From Amphibalanus amphitrite (Eukaryota > Arthropoda > Thecostraca > Balanomorpha > Balanidae): a DNA stretch of 64,000 nt. Made by a program: the position numbers and the translations under genes. Each line of letters starts with the position of its first letter. Positions within the stretch are counted from its first letter, which is position 1. This document shows positions 22,301 to 34,300 of the stretch, in pieces. A model generated the notes under the pieces. That model saw only the letters and a program-made list of their open reading frames with translations, did not search any database and was not told where the DNA came from. The stretch is from NCBI RefSeq assembly GCF_019059575.1, contig NW_024881991.1, forward strand, positions 1 through 64,000, read 5' to 3'.

Positions 22301-25300
22301 TGGCGCCTGGGTCCGGTGGGACCTGGGTTTCCCTGTATAGTCTCTCTTGAAAGTATCGCGTCCTGGGCTGCGGCGGCTCAGCGAACTATTCCATTCAGTT
22401 TGAGGACCCCAGCAGTGAGGTCATGGCCTGTATCATAAAAAGTACGCTGTAACACGATTTTACGCCAGCGGTAGAAGGAAAACTGCTATATGACGCAGGC
22501 ACCAGCGGCCGACAACTGGGTCAAAACAGGTGGAGGTCGGCCGAAGGTCATGCTCGTATCGCTCTCCCTTGACCCCGTCCCCCGCCCCAGGCGGATACCG
22601 GTGCCTCTTGGGCTCACTAGCCGGGCGCTCATTGGTCTGCCTTAGTGGGCGCCAATCAATCAGTGTGCGTGACGCGTAAAATCACAACGAAGAAAAGTTC
22701 CGCCATAACCCTACTGTGATGAGGCCTTCTGAATGACGTAAACACTAAACCCCAGGTCATGGGGGGGGGGGGTTTGGCATCAAATAATCTTTTAAAAAGA
22801 ACGCGGCTGAACAGCATTCTTTTCTTTTTGTCGCCGTTCACTAACCGGCTAAAAAAAGAGAACTACAAATCTAGGACTAAATGGCTCGAGAGCGAATTGG
22901 CAAATTGGCTAGAGAGAGAATTTCGCGGGTGCATGTGCAAGCACGGATGCATTCTGTTAGCGGGTGCAACTGATGATTTTTTGGGTATTTGGGCAGGGGT
23001 TTCCAGATTTTACCAAAAAAGGCCAATCGTGCCGATGACTGGTCAAATTGCTAACTTTGCAATGAAACAAATCTCAACAAATCCTCTGCGAGTAGGGTGG
23101 CTTCCATTGACCACATGCTTACTGCCAAGTGCCATCACAAGTTACCGGATGGCGACTGCCACCTCCCCCTATCCCTCCGTAGTCCGCAACCACTCCCCTC
23201 GGCCCGGCCCGCTGCGCTGGCTGCCTCCGCGTGTCAGGCTTCGGTCAGTGCTACCAGCGGCTCTCAAACTTTTCCGCTCAACCGCGGCTGGGACAGGTGG
23301 CGCCTTCCCTCAGAGTCGCGATACTTTCAAGAGAGACTATACCACACTAGAGAGATCCGAGACGCCGCGCCGGTCTGCCGCGCGCGGTGTGAACTGACAC
23401 AGTGACAGCGGCGCGCAGCTGTCTCGACGCAGTCGGCGGCGATATCGCTCAGTTCTGGCCCGCCAGCGCAATGTATCTTATCTGAAGTCGTAAAAGCGGA
23501 AAGTGAAATGAGGCCACAAATGGCGTTACTCTCGAATTGCAGTGTGGCTCCGATTGCACGCGCAGATAGCGAGGTACTTAGGGGGCCGACGGAACTCCGA
23601 AAGTATCTCTTGTCGTCGGGATAAGAACGGGTGCTTCTGTTGACTGCACTTTGGATGCCCGTGGGCTCATAGCCGGCGGCAAACGGTTGAAGGGCTATGG
23701 TTGAAACTTGAAAACTGCAAGTGAATGACTGCGTTTGACTCATATCCTGGATTGAAAGCGAGTATCGGGTATCGGTGCCTTTCCTTTTTTTTAGTTGATG
23801 GTATTTAAAGGCTCAAGGTTGATACCGTTCATAAGATATCAAAGACGTTTTTCTCCTCAGCCGTTTGGATAACCTGGCCATTTATTCTCATTGCTAGAAG
23901 CCCTCTTCATATAATTTGCATTCCGTATGGAAGCTACAGTGCCAGTTCATACCTGTGGGCGCTGCACCAGCGCCCCCTCGACTGCTTACGGGCGCTTCAC
24001 CAGCGCCACACTAGACTGCTGCTGAGTCGGCGTTTGTATTTACTCGCGGTAGATGTCGCGACCAGTAACTATGCGTATGTTCCCACGGCCGCTTATATAC
24101 TTTCTAATTCATTTACGAATTCATAGTGTCACCATTTATTGTTGTATATTAATTTATTTCATATGTAAATCGAAGAAGTGTTTTTATCTCGCAAACCAGC
24201 TTTCTCTTGTATTTCAGGAATGTTTTATATGATCGCCCAACTCGGTGCTCGCTCTCGGCGTCTTCCTCTATTCGGTGACGGCTGTGCACCTCGTGCGTGA
24301 AAAGAATACAAATATTCAGCGGCCCGAAGGACATTTAACAGCGAGCACGCGAACGAACTTAAATCGTAGCGACAGACACTCTATTCCGCTACAGTGGTGA
24401 CCCGACGTGTGATAAGTGCGCTATCAGTGACAAAAGGTGAATCGCCGCGCGCCATTATGCCCGACGAGAACGGCCCAACAGACGCGTCCGCGGCCGGAGC
24501 CGCCGCCGCTCCACCGCCACCAGCACCAGCGCTGGCCACGGCCAGCCGGCCGGTCGCCTCCCTGCGGCTGCCACCATTCTCCATGGAGGAGACAGAGCTG
24601 TGGTTGTCGCAGGTCGAGTGTGCGCTGGGAGTGGCCGGCATCACAGACGACCTGACCCGCTACCAGGTGCTGGTGGTGAACCTCCCCACCGAGGTCGCCA
24701 TCCAAGTGCGAGATGTAATCAGCAGCCCGTCGCCCTCCTACACGGCCCTCACCACCGCCCTGCGAGACCGTCTGGCCCAGTCACGAGCATCAAGACTGGA
24801 GGCGCTCCTCCGCCACCAGCAGCTGGGAGACCAGCGGCCGTCCGAGCTCCTACGCCGCATGCAAGGGGAGCTGGCCATGGCAGGGGTAGCTCCTGCTGAC
24901 AATGGGCTACTGAGGACGCTGTATAAGCAGCGCCTCCCCCAGTCAGCCCGTGCCGCGCTCTCCCTGCTGCCAGAAGATATCCCGCTTGCTGACCTGGCTA
25001 GTGCAGCAGACAGATTTATGGAGGCAAATGCTGCTGCCGCTCCAGCGCCCAGCGTCTGCACGGTTCAGCAGCCCCAGCTCCCTGTGCCCAACCAGTCAGC
25101 TCTGGACCAGCTGACAGCATCAGTCGCTGCCCTCACAGCTGCAGTCGGCCAGATGAGAACCGACATGGAGGCCATGCGGCATGACCGGCGGCACCACAGA
25201 GGCCGCTCCAACAGCCGTCAATTCAGGACGAGGTCGCCATCAGCCCAGAGACCCCGCCAACAGAGTCAACTCTGCTACTTCCACCAGCGGTTCGGGGCAG

Positions 25301-28300
25301 CAGCACGTAAGTGTGCAGAGCCATGCTCGTGGACACCAGCCCAGCAGGGAAACGGCCAGGCCTGAAGGGAGCAGCGCCTGATCCCTCGGGCCGGCCACAA
25401 CTGGCGCGCCTCCTCCATGTGAGCGACGGCTCGCTCACCCTGATGGTCGACACAGGCGCCCAGGTGAGCATCCTGCCGCCAGCCAGTGTTCCTGCCAGCT
25501 CCAGCCTGGAACCGGCTACAGGACCCAGCCTCAGAGCTGCCAACGGGTCTTCCATCACCACACATGGCCAGGCCAGGATCCAGCTGGAGCTGGGGGGACA
25601 CAAGTTCCCCTGGACATTCATCGTAGCAGACACCACCACAGCCATCTTGGGGGCCGACTTCCTGCAGCACCACCAGCTGTCCATCGATATGGCAGCTGGC
25701 ACTCTGCGCCTGCCTTCTGGAGCTGTGGTGGCATCGGCAGCCAGTCAACCAGCTGAGACACCAGCAGGCATCCAGGGCCTTCGCCTGGTCCAACCGCAAC
25801 TGGAGGACCTCTGGAAAGCCTTCCCAGACATCACCACTCCTCCTGCAGGCCCAGCAAAGGTCCGCCACACTACCCGGCACCACATTCAGACCACAGGGCC
25901 GCCACAAGTGTCCAGGCCCCGCAGACTGGCCCAGGACAAGCTGACTGCGGCCAAAGCTGAGGTAGCTAAGCTCCTGGCTGACGGCACCTTCAGACCCTCC
26001 AAGTCCAGCTGGGCAGCACCTATTCACATGGAGCCGAAGGACCAGCCTGGTCAGTACCGTCTGTGCGGAGACTACAGACGCCTTAACAAGGTAACAATTC
26101 CTGACCGCTATCCTCTTCCTCACCTCCAGGACTTCTCTTCCAACCTCCATGGCTGCACCATCTTCTCCAAGCTGGACCTCAAGCGCGCCTTCCATCAAAT
26201 TCCTGTCGAACCATCCGATATCCCCAAAACAGCCCTCACTACTCCATTCGGCCTCTATGAAGCACAAATGATGCCGTTCGGTCTCAGGAACGCTGCCCAG
26301 ACCTGCCAACGCCTGATGGATGAGATATTCCGGGACCTGACTGGCTGCTTTGCCTATGTGGACGATATCCTGGTCGCCAGCGAGACTGCATCTCTCCACC
26401 AAGAGCACCTCCACGCAGTCTTCTCACGCCTCTCCCAGTACGGCATCAAGGTCAACAGGTCCAAGTGTCTGCTTGGAGTGGCTGAGCTCGACTTCCTCGG
26501 CCACCACGTCTCTGCAGCTGGCATCTCGCCCCGCCCCACCAAAGTCAGAGAGATCACCAACTTCCCCACTCCCCAGACTGAGAAGCAGCTGAGGAAGTAC
26601 ATTGGCATGGTGACTTTCTACCATCGCTTCCTGCGTCGAGCAGCTGACCACCTGCAGCCACTGTACAGCCTGCTCACTCTCAAGTCCACCTCACGACAGG
26701 ACCGCCCCCTGGTGTGGACGGAGGAGGCCTCCAAGGCCTTCCAGCAGAGCAAGGATGCGGTCTCCTCTGCTGTACTGCTCACCCACCAAGTGCCCAGCGC
26801 GCCTATCAGCATCCAGGCGGACGCCTCAGACACAGGCGTGGGAGCTGTCCTGCAGCAGTTCGTGTCCGGTGCCTGGCAGCCGCTCGGCTTCTTCTCCCGC
26901 GGCCTGAGGAAGCCAGAAACAAGGTATAGCACCTTCGGCAGGGAGCTGCTGGCCGTCTACCTGGCCATCAAGCACTTCAGGCACGCCGTGGAGGGCCGCC
27001 AGCTGGTGATCTTCACCGATCACAAGCCGCTGACGCACGCCATCGCCTCCGCCTCGGACGGCCACTCACCGCGCGAGTCGCGGCAGCTCGACTACATCCT
27101 GCAGTTCACCTCTGACGTCAGACACGTCCCCGGCATCGACAACGCCGCAGCGGACGCGCTCTCCCGAGCCACCATCTGCCTGCTGAACAGCCCCAGCCCG
27201 TCTGTCGACGACTTCGACGCGCTAGCCGCCTGTCAGCAGGAGGACGAGGAGCTGGTCCGCTTCCGCTCAACTGAGCACGGACTGCAGCTGCGCGACGCTC
27301 GCCTCCCCAGCGGCCGCACCCTGGTGGTCGACGAGTCGCAGGCTGCGCCCCGACCGTGGATTCCGGCGCCGCTCCGACGGGCGTACTTCCGGCACGTCCA
27401 CGAACTGGCACACCCGGGCGTGCGCGCAACAGTCGAGCTCGTCACCCGGCGGTTCGTCTGGCCATCAGTGAAGAAGGACGCCGCCCTCTGGGCCCGCAGC
27501 TGCGTCCCGTGCCAGCGAAACAAGATCCACCGGCACACCTCGGCTCCGCCCGCCCCCTTCCCTCCCCCTGCCGACAGGTTTCGTCACGTGCACGCCGACC
27601 TGGTCGGACCCCTGCCGCCGTCCGAGGGCTACGCCTACCTCCTGACGGTGGTGGACAGATACAGCCGGTGGCCGGAGGCTATCCCTCTCCGCGGCATCAC
27701 GGCTCGGGAGGTAGCCCGTGCGCTCATCTCTGGTTGGATCGCTCGGTTCGGTGTTCCGGCAGAAATCACCACTGACCGCGGCAGCCAGTTTGAGTCGGCG
27801 CTCTGGGCTGAGCTGTCCGCCCTGCTCGGCTGCTCCCGGCGCCGGACCACGGCGTACCACCCACAGAGCAACGGCATGGTGGAACGCCTACATCGGCAGA
27901 TCAAGGCCGCGCTGCGCGCCGCCGCTCCCGCCCGCTGGACGGAGGCCCTCCCGGTCGTCCTGCTCGGCATCCGCTCGGCACTCAAGCAGGACATCGGCTG
28001 CAGCACAGCGGAGCTCGTGTACGGCACGCCGCTACGCCTGCCGGGCGAGCTGATCGCACCGCCGACCGCGGCGCCGCCCACGCCGGCCTCCTTCGCAGCC
28101 AGCCTGCAGCACACCATGGCAGCACTGCGGCCAACGGCGCCCCGTTCAACATCGGCGAGACCGTACGTGCCGAGGGCCCTAACCGACGCCACGCACGTCT
28201 TCGTCCGGCACGACGCGGTCAAACCGCCGCTCGCCCCGCCGTACGACGGCCCCTACCGGATCCTAGCGCGCTCGCCAAAGACGGTGACTGTGGACCGCGG

Positions 28301-31300
28301 CGGCCGACCGGACGTGGTGTCGCTCGATCGGGTGAAGCCGGCCCACCTGGACTACGCCGCGCCGGCCCCGCCCCCGCCTACCGCCGCCCGCCCGCAGCGC
28401 ACAGCGGCCGCGGCCCGACACTCAGCGCCGGAGCTCTTCGTCGCACCGCCAAGAGGACCGATCAGCCCCGAAACCGGACCTCCAGCTGACGGACCGCCGC
28501 AGCCAAATGACGCTACTCCAGCGCCACCCGTGGCCGCATCGCCAGCGCCCGGTCGGCTGGCCCAGCACCGCGGCGCCGTGCCGACCCCGGCTGCCGACCC
28601 GATCCCCATTTTACGAACTGCGTCCGGCCGTGCGGTCCGGCCGCCGCATCGGTACCGCCACGTCACGTTCGCTGACGCCAGGTGACGTGTCTAGGGAGGG
28701 AGCCATTGTGGGCGCTGCACCAGCGCCCCCTCGACTGCTTACGGGCGCTTCACCAGCGCCACACTAGACTGCTGCTGAGTCGGCGTTTGTATTTACTCGC
28801 GGTAGATGTCGCGACCAGTAACTATGCGTATGTTCCCACGGCCGCTTATATACTTTCTAATTCATTTACGAATTCATAGTGTCACCATTTATTGTTGTAT
28901 ATTAATTTATTTCATATGTAAATCGAAGAAGTGTTTTTATCTCGCAAACCAGCTTTCTCTTGTATTTCAGGAATGTTTTATATGATCGCCCAACTCGGTG
29001 CTCGCTCTCGGCGTCTTCCTCTATTCGGTGACGGCTGTGCACCTCGTGCGTGAAAAGAATACAAATATTCAGCGGCCCGAAGGACATTTAACAGCGAGCA
29101 CGCGAACGAACTTAAATCGTAGCGACAGACACTCTATTCCGCTACATACCTACAAATACGCGGAATGATGTCACACGTTTGAATACGCGGAATGATGTCA
29201 CACGTTTGACGTTATAGATGACTTAGTTTTTGAGGGATTAGCCCTGACATTGGATCGAGTGAAACGAGACGTCAGTCATGACCAAATCATTGTAACTATC
29301 AGTTTATTTACTCCCTTTCCTCGTAGATCGGGATCTGCGGAGTGTTGTGTGCGTTTCCTCCTCAGGGTGGCTAGAGTGGGCATTTCCCTATTCGTAATAC
29401 ATTCGTTGTTTGGCACCCACCAACCAAAAATATGGAATTAAAACTCGCATAGTGGCAAAAGCGCTGTAAGACGGTCTAGGGAACTCCACGGATCAGCATT
29501 ACGTGTTATGGTGATGTCAAAGCTAGCATCGACACCATTCTTACTGGCTTTTCCAGACGAATGAGGTCGGACCTGTCATGTGCTGATATCACCAAGGAAG
29601 TAAGCAATCCTCACGGAAAATAGGCTAAAAATGAACTTGAACAATGCATAGGTGCAGCTCCATACACGTATATACGTGATATTAACATGCAGAATGCATT
29701 AATTTATACGTTAAGGTAAGCCTAAGCTCTAACTTATTATCATGTTCAGAGGCTCGGCGGTAAAATGAGATTCGCCTGAGAGGCGAAGTTCATTCCATTG
29801 TTGACTGTTGTCGTGGTCACGGCCTCGAGGATTGCAGGGGACCTCTGAGTCAGTCGAAGTTATCGGACATGGCCATTGGCCATGGGTCGGCCAGTGCCCG
29901 ACTGGCTCGCCCTCGGCCTTGAACGCGACGCCCAGCCACCGGCTGGCTGCCGGCCAACGTCGCCCAGCTTCCCAGGAGCTTCCTTCTCGGGGGCGGCACA
30001 GCTGCAGCGCCCAGGGCATATTTTAAGGATTTTTCACTGCGTCCCAAAGGTGGCATAGGGCACACGCTTTGATCGGAAAGGGCACATTGCAAGCGAAAAA
30101 GTATATAATGCAAGTGAGATAATGTACAGATACATTGTGTACTGTGCTGGTGGAGGGGCGCTGCAAGCGGGATATTGGGAGCGGGCTGTGATTGCTTTTG
30201 CCAGTCTCGAAATTCGCCCAGTCGTAGTGCGTTCTTTATCCGCATTCAAAAGGCGGACCGGCGATTTAATGACATTTACATTGTTGTTAGTCACTCGTTT
30301 TCCTGAACGGCGTTGGGCGTGTTTGACCTCCCTTGACGCACCAAATTGTACCTATGCTTAGAGAATAAAAATGAATATGCACATGATTGATACATACGCC
30401 TCTTCATGCGTTTTTCACCCTTATCAATCGATTCAAAATAGAAATTGACGTGTGAAACATTGCCAATTTGCATTGAAGATACCATGTGTTTGAAATAATT
30501 AGATTACGTAAGGTCAAACAGTACCCACCTAAGTTGTGACAAGAAATCATCGGATTTTAAAGCCACATAAAAATTCCATCATAGATTAATGCTTTGGATG
30601 AACGGATGCTCTGGAATTGGATGCTTTGGATTTCGCTTCCTTACTGCATATCATGTAATTTAACCCAAACTTTTCCCAATGGAAGTTCCTTTGTTTAATT
30701 ATTATGCCCAGAAATGTGTCGATTTTGTGCCATTTCCGGGCGCTTTGGGGGGGGGGGGAGCATGGCCCCGTGGCCCCCTCTATATCCTCCTATGGCCAGA
30801 CGGCCATGACGGCCCTGATCTGACCGTATGCCATCAAATGTCAAACTTCGCAATGATGCGATACTTTTTTTCGGAAAACGTGCATGTATCTCAAAAACTA
30901 TGATAGCTAGGAGGGCGCAATCGATAGGAGAAAAGCAATCGATATATCTTGAACAGCTCTTTCGTCAATATTTCGTCAGAATTAAGTTCAGATCAACGGT
31001 TAAGGCTCCATAGCCAAAAACGGGTAAAATTACAATTTTGTCAATATAGGTTTCATGAAAAGCTTTTGAACTAAAAAAGGTAGAGAATTTTCGTTTGCAC
31101 GATCGTTCTTCTCTCATTTTTACCTCGAAATGTCAAGGTCAGAACTTGACCTCACATTAAGGTCATTTCGTGACCAAGATAGATCATGTCGCATATCAGT
31201 CGATGCGTTTCGATGAGGTACCTCAAAACAATGATACAATCCACTGTGCATGCAATAGCCCTGTAGGGCCGGATTTTGGGCCAGGCTCCGGGCCTGCGGG

Positions 31301-34300
31301 CTCCAACTTGACATCTCTAAACAGGACTTTAGGGAAGGGCAGGACACAGAGTCTGAGCCCTAAGGACAGGGCAGGCACAGGCCATGAAGCTAAGATAAGA
31401 CGGATACTTGAGGGCTGGGTAGGATGCAGGGTCCGAGGGCAAGGCAAGGCGCGGGTGTGAGTCTATCATTACACAAGGCCGGAGAGTAGTGCAAGACACA
31501 GGGCCTTAGAACACCTGATGGTCAACACACCTGATGGCAGGGCAACACGCAGGATCTTAGAGCAGGGCAAGAAATAGTACCTAAAGGTAGAGCAAGACAT
31601 AAGACACAGGTATGGCACAAGGCCCGAAACACCGCCCACGTCTTGTCATACCTTCGGGCCCCGAAGGTATGACAAGACGTGGGCGGTGTTTCACGGACGC
31701 TGCTATCAAATTCCGCGAGCTGACGTCATACTTGTGGTAGTGTTTGAGCAATGGGCCTGTTGATGTCTCCATGGGAACCCAATTTGACACGTGTAATAGC
31801 AGCGTGCTGCTATCACCGGTGAAACAGGGCCAGGGTATGGGGCCTGAGGGCAGGGCAAGGCTCAGGGCATGAAGGCAGAACAAAGCACAGGTTCTGAGGA
31901 CAGGTAAGGGCACGGGGCATGAGGACGGGAAACGGCTTTGGATCTGAGGGCGGGAGACACCACAGGGCCTGATGACAGGGCAGGGCACAGCGCCTGAGAG
32001 CGGGCATGGGACACGAGACCTTAGGGCAATGCAGAATACAGGGCTTGAGGGCAGAGTAGGACACAGGGTCTGATGGCATGGGACGGCACAAGGCCTGACG
32101 ACAGGGCAGAGCACAGCAACTTAGGGCGAGGCAGGGCACGGGCCTGAGGGCGATACAACGCATGAGGCTTAATGGCAGAATAGGGCACAGGGTCTAAACT
32201 CTAAGGGCAGGGCAATGCACATGAGGCCTGGAAGCAGAACATGACAGGACAGGGCCTGAGGCAGGGCGAGGCATTAGGCTCGAGGATGGGCGCGGGGCCG
32301 GGGCATGAGGACATGGGAAGGCACAAGGCCTGATGGCAGGGCAGGGCACAGTACCTGAAGACAAGGCAGCGGCACGGGGTCTGATGGTAGGACGTGTCAC
32401 AAGGCTTGAGGGCAGAGAAGGGCAGGGGCCCCAAACTAGGGTAGGGCAGGGCACGGGGCCAAAAGACGGGAAGGCAGCGCATCAAATTTCCAGGCAGAAT
32501 ATATAAAGTATCGTGTTTGAGGGCAGGGCAGAGCGGGGCACAGGGCTTGAATGCAGAGCAGGGCACAGGGCCTGAAGAAAGGGCAGGGCAAGGTACAAGA
32601 CCTAAGGACAGGGCACTGGGCAGGGCACATATCCTAGGGGTATAGTAGGGAAGAACATAATAAGGTGTATGACCAAGGGTAGGGCAGGGCACAAGGACTG
32701 GAGAGGGCATGTATGTGCTTAGGTACATAGTAAATCAGGGCACAAAGCAATCGGAAAGCCAACATCTTTTACACAGTAAAAGACCGAGGCATGTTACTTA
32801 TTTTTGCTCGCACTTTGCGGCTGAAACCGTGGCATTTCAGTGTGGGACGCAGTGGTCCAAATTTCGCGAGGGCTACGTCCCAAAGGCAGGGGGCTGCGTC
32901 CCAAAATGGGACGCAGTCAGTATGTTAAAATATGCCCTGGCAGCGCCCATCAGTTGCGTTAATTAATTGCTGCTCCCGGATAGGCAAAGTTCTGCCGGTG
33001 TAGATGGAACTGGGTCCGAACAGCTTTGAGGACGTTACAGACACCGGTTACCGAGAGGAGGATGGATCTCCCCTTCCGGCCTCCCCACAAACCCCAGCGA
33101 CCAACTACCTATCGAGAGGGTCGCATTCTGGCCTCTAAGGAGGCAGTCGGTAGTCGGTAATCGGGAGGTACTCTGGGGAGGCAGTGAAGTAGTAAGAGCT
33201 AATCGAACTTATTTACACTTTCTAACGTTTAACTTGTTGATTATGTAAAAATGTTGTTCAGACGTTTGTTTTGAGATGAATTCGATTAGACGTTGCTAAA
33301 ATGTTCAAAGTAAATGTTTTCTAACGCTGAGCTTCTGTCGGTGAATAGGTCTTGCACAAAAGCAATACCTTTTACATGTGAAAATGCTTGATCAGTGAAT
33401 GAAAGAAGCAGAAAATAAAAGGAACTCAGATCAAGAAAATGCGTCATAAACTCATAGAGGTCACATTTTGAGGAGCTGGATAGTTGGTACACGGGATAAG
33501 ATAAGATAAAAAACTTTCAACTTAGAATTAAATGTAGGTATTCTACCGCGATGTAACACCATAGCTAAAAACATTGGTTAAGCTAAGCATACCTGGGGGC
33601 TAGGCATAAACACAAATATCAGCTTATTTACTTCCTGGCTTCACAAGTGTTCTGTCGGAGTTCAGATGCACACGTCCACGCTCGAGATGTATTACCGGAA
33701 GAAGAAGTCCTTACCGCAGCTTTGCCGTGTACAGAAATACAATTTCACAAAAGGAAGAGACTACTAAATTCCTAGCTACATAGCACGACACAACACGTTC
33801 CCCTCCCACAAGGTTTGCCGCCTCATGTCGCAGTCTAAGCAATTTTCGTTCACACAGCGCCACCTAGTCATTAGCACAGCGCCACCTACGCGGATCGCAC
33901 AGCACTGCACGTACTACGTTCCCTGCACACACAAAGTACTATCTACTTGAGTACGTGATCCTATCACGGACTGTAGCGGTTTGGTTCACGGCGCTCACGC
34001 ATGCCCCGCCCCAGAGCACGTGGGGTTGGAGTTTGCGGTGGGGTAGGACTGGACGCGGTTAGGCGCGGTGGGATAGGATCGTGTCCCTGCTCCGGATACC
34101 AAATATCCTCACCGTCGTCGGTCGACTCCAATCCAGCCGTCTTCGCCGCAGCCGCTGCTAGACGCCGAGCGTGGACCTTTTGGCCGTCAGCCAGCCTATA
34201 GGTCACCGGCCCGAGCTGTGCCGTGATTCGGAGCGGAGGACCAAACTTCCGTTTCCAGCCGAATGGAGCCCTCACGCGCACCCGGTCTCCCAGCTTCCAG

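Larger units (their letters stand above)
23954..29146 (+). mobile_element. Ty3-type LTR retrotransposon A, looks whole
   Basis: Two 440-bp LTRs (23954-24393, 28707-29146), TG...CA ends, target duplication TACC on both sides (23950-23953, 29147-29150). Parts in order: LTR, primer-binding-like TGGTGACCCGACG, gag frame, pol frame, purine-rich tract AGGGAGGGAG, LTR. Domain order protease, RT, RNase H, integrase places it in the Ty3/Gypsy (Metaviridae) group. No envelope. No breaks seen, and the LTRs look identical, so the insertion is very recent. It lies antisense inside a receptor intron. Confidence 0.95.
30012..32939. mobile_element. hAT-type element, 2.9 kb, carrying a minisatellite
   Basis: Inverted ends CAGGGCATATTTTAA, then a 6-8 base gap and ACTGCGTCCCA at both ends. 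Flanked by the 8-bp direct repeat GCAGCGCC (30004-30011, 32940-32947). CAGGG ends with an 8-bp duplication fit hAT. There is no transposase; the interior is a fragment of the TTAA-family sequence (about 30745-31240) and a 1.4-kb minisatellite. Non-autonomous. Confidence 0.88.

Noticed and set aside
22759-23743. Overlapping frames of 138-212 residues in the receptor intron
   Set aside because: No motif, no splice context, open on both strands because of GC content.
25223-26414. 379-residue minus-strand frame inside element A
   Set aside because: Antisense of the pol gene; no recognisable content.
31581-32728. Cys/Pro-rich minus-strand frames in the minisatellite
   Set aside because: They arise from the tandem repeat unit; several overlapping frames read similarly.
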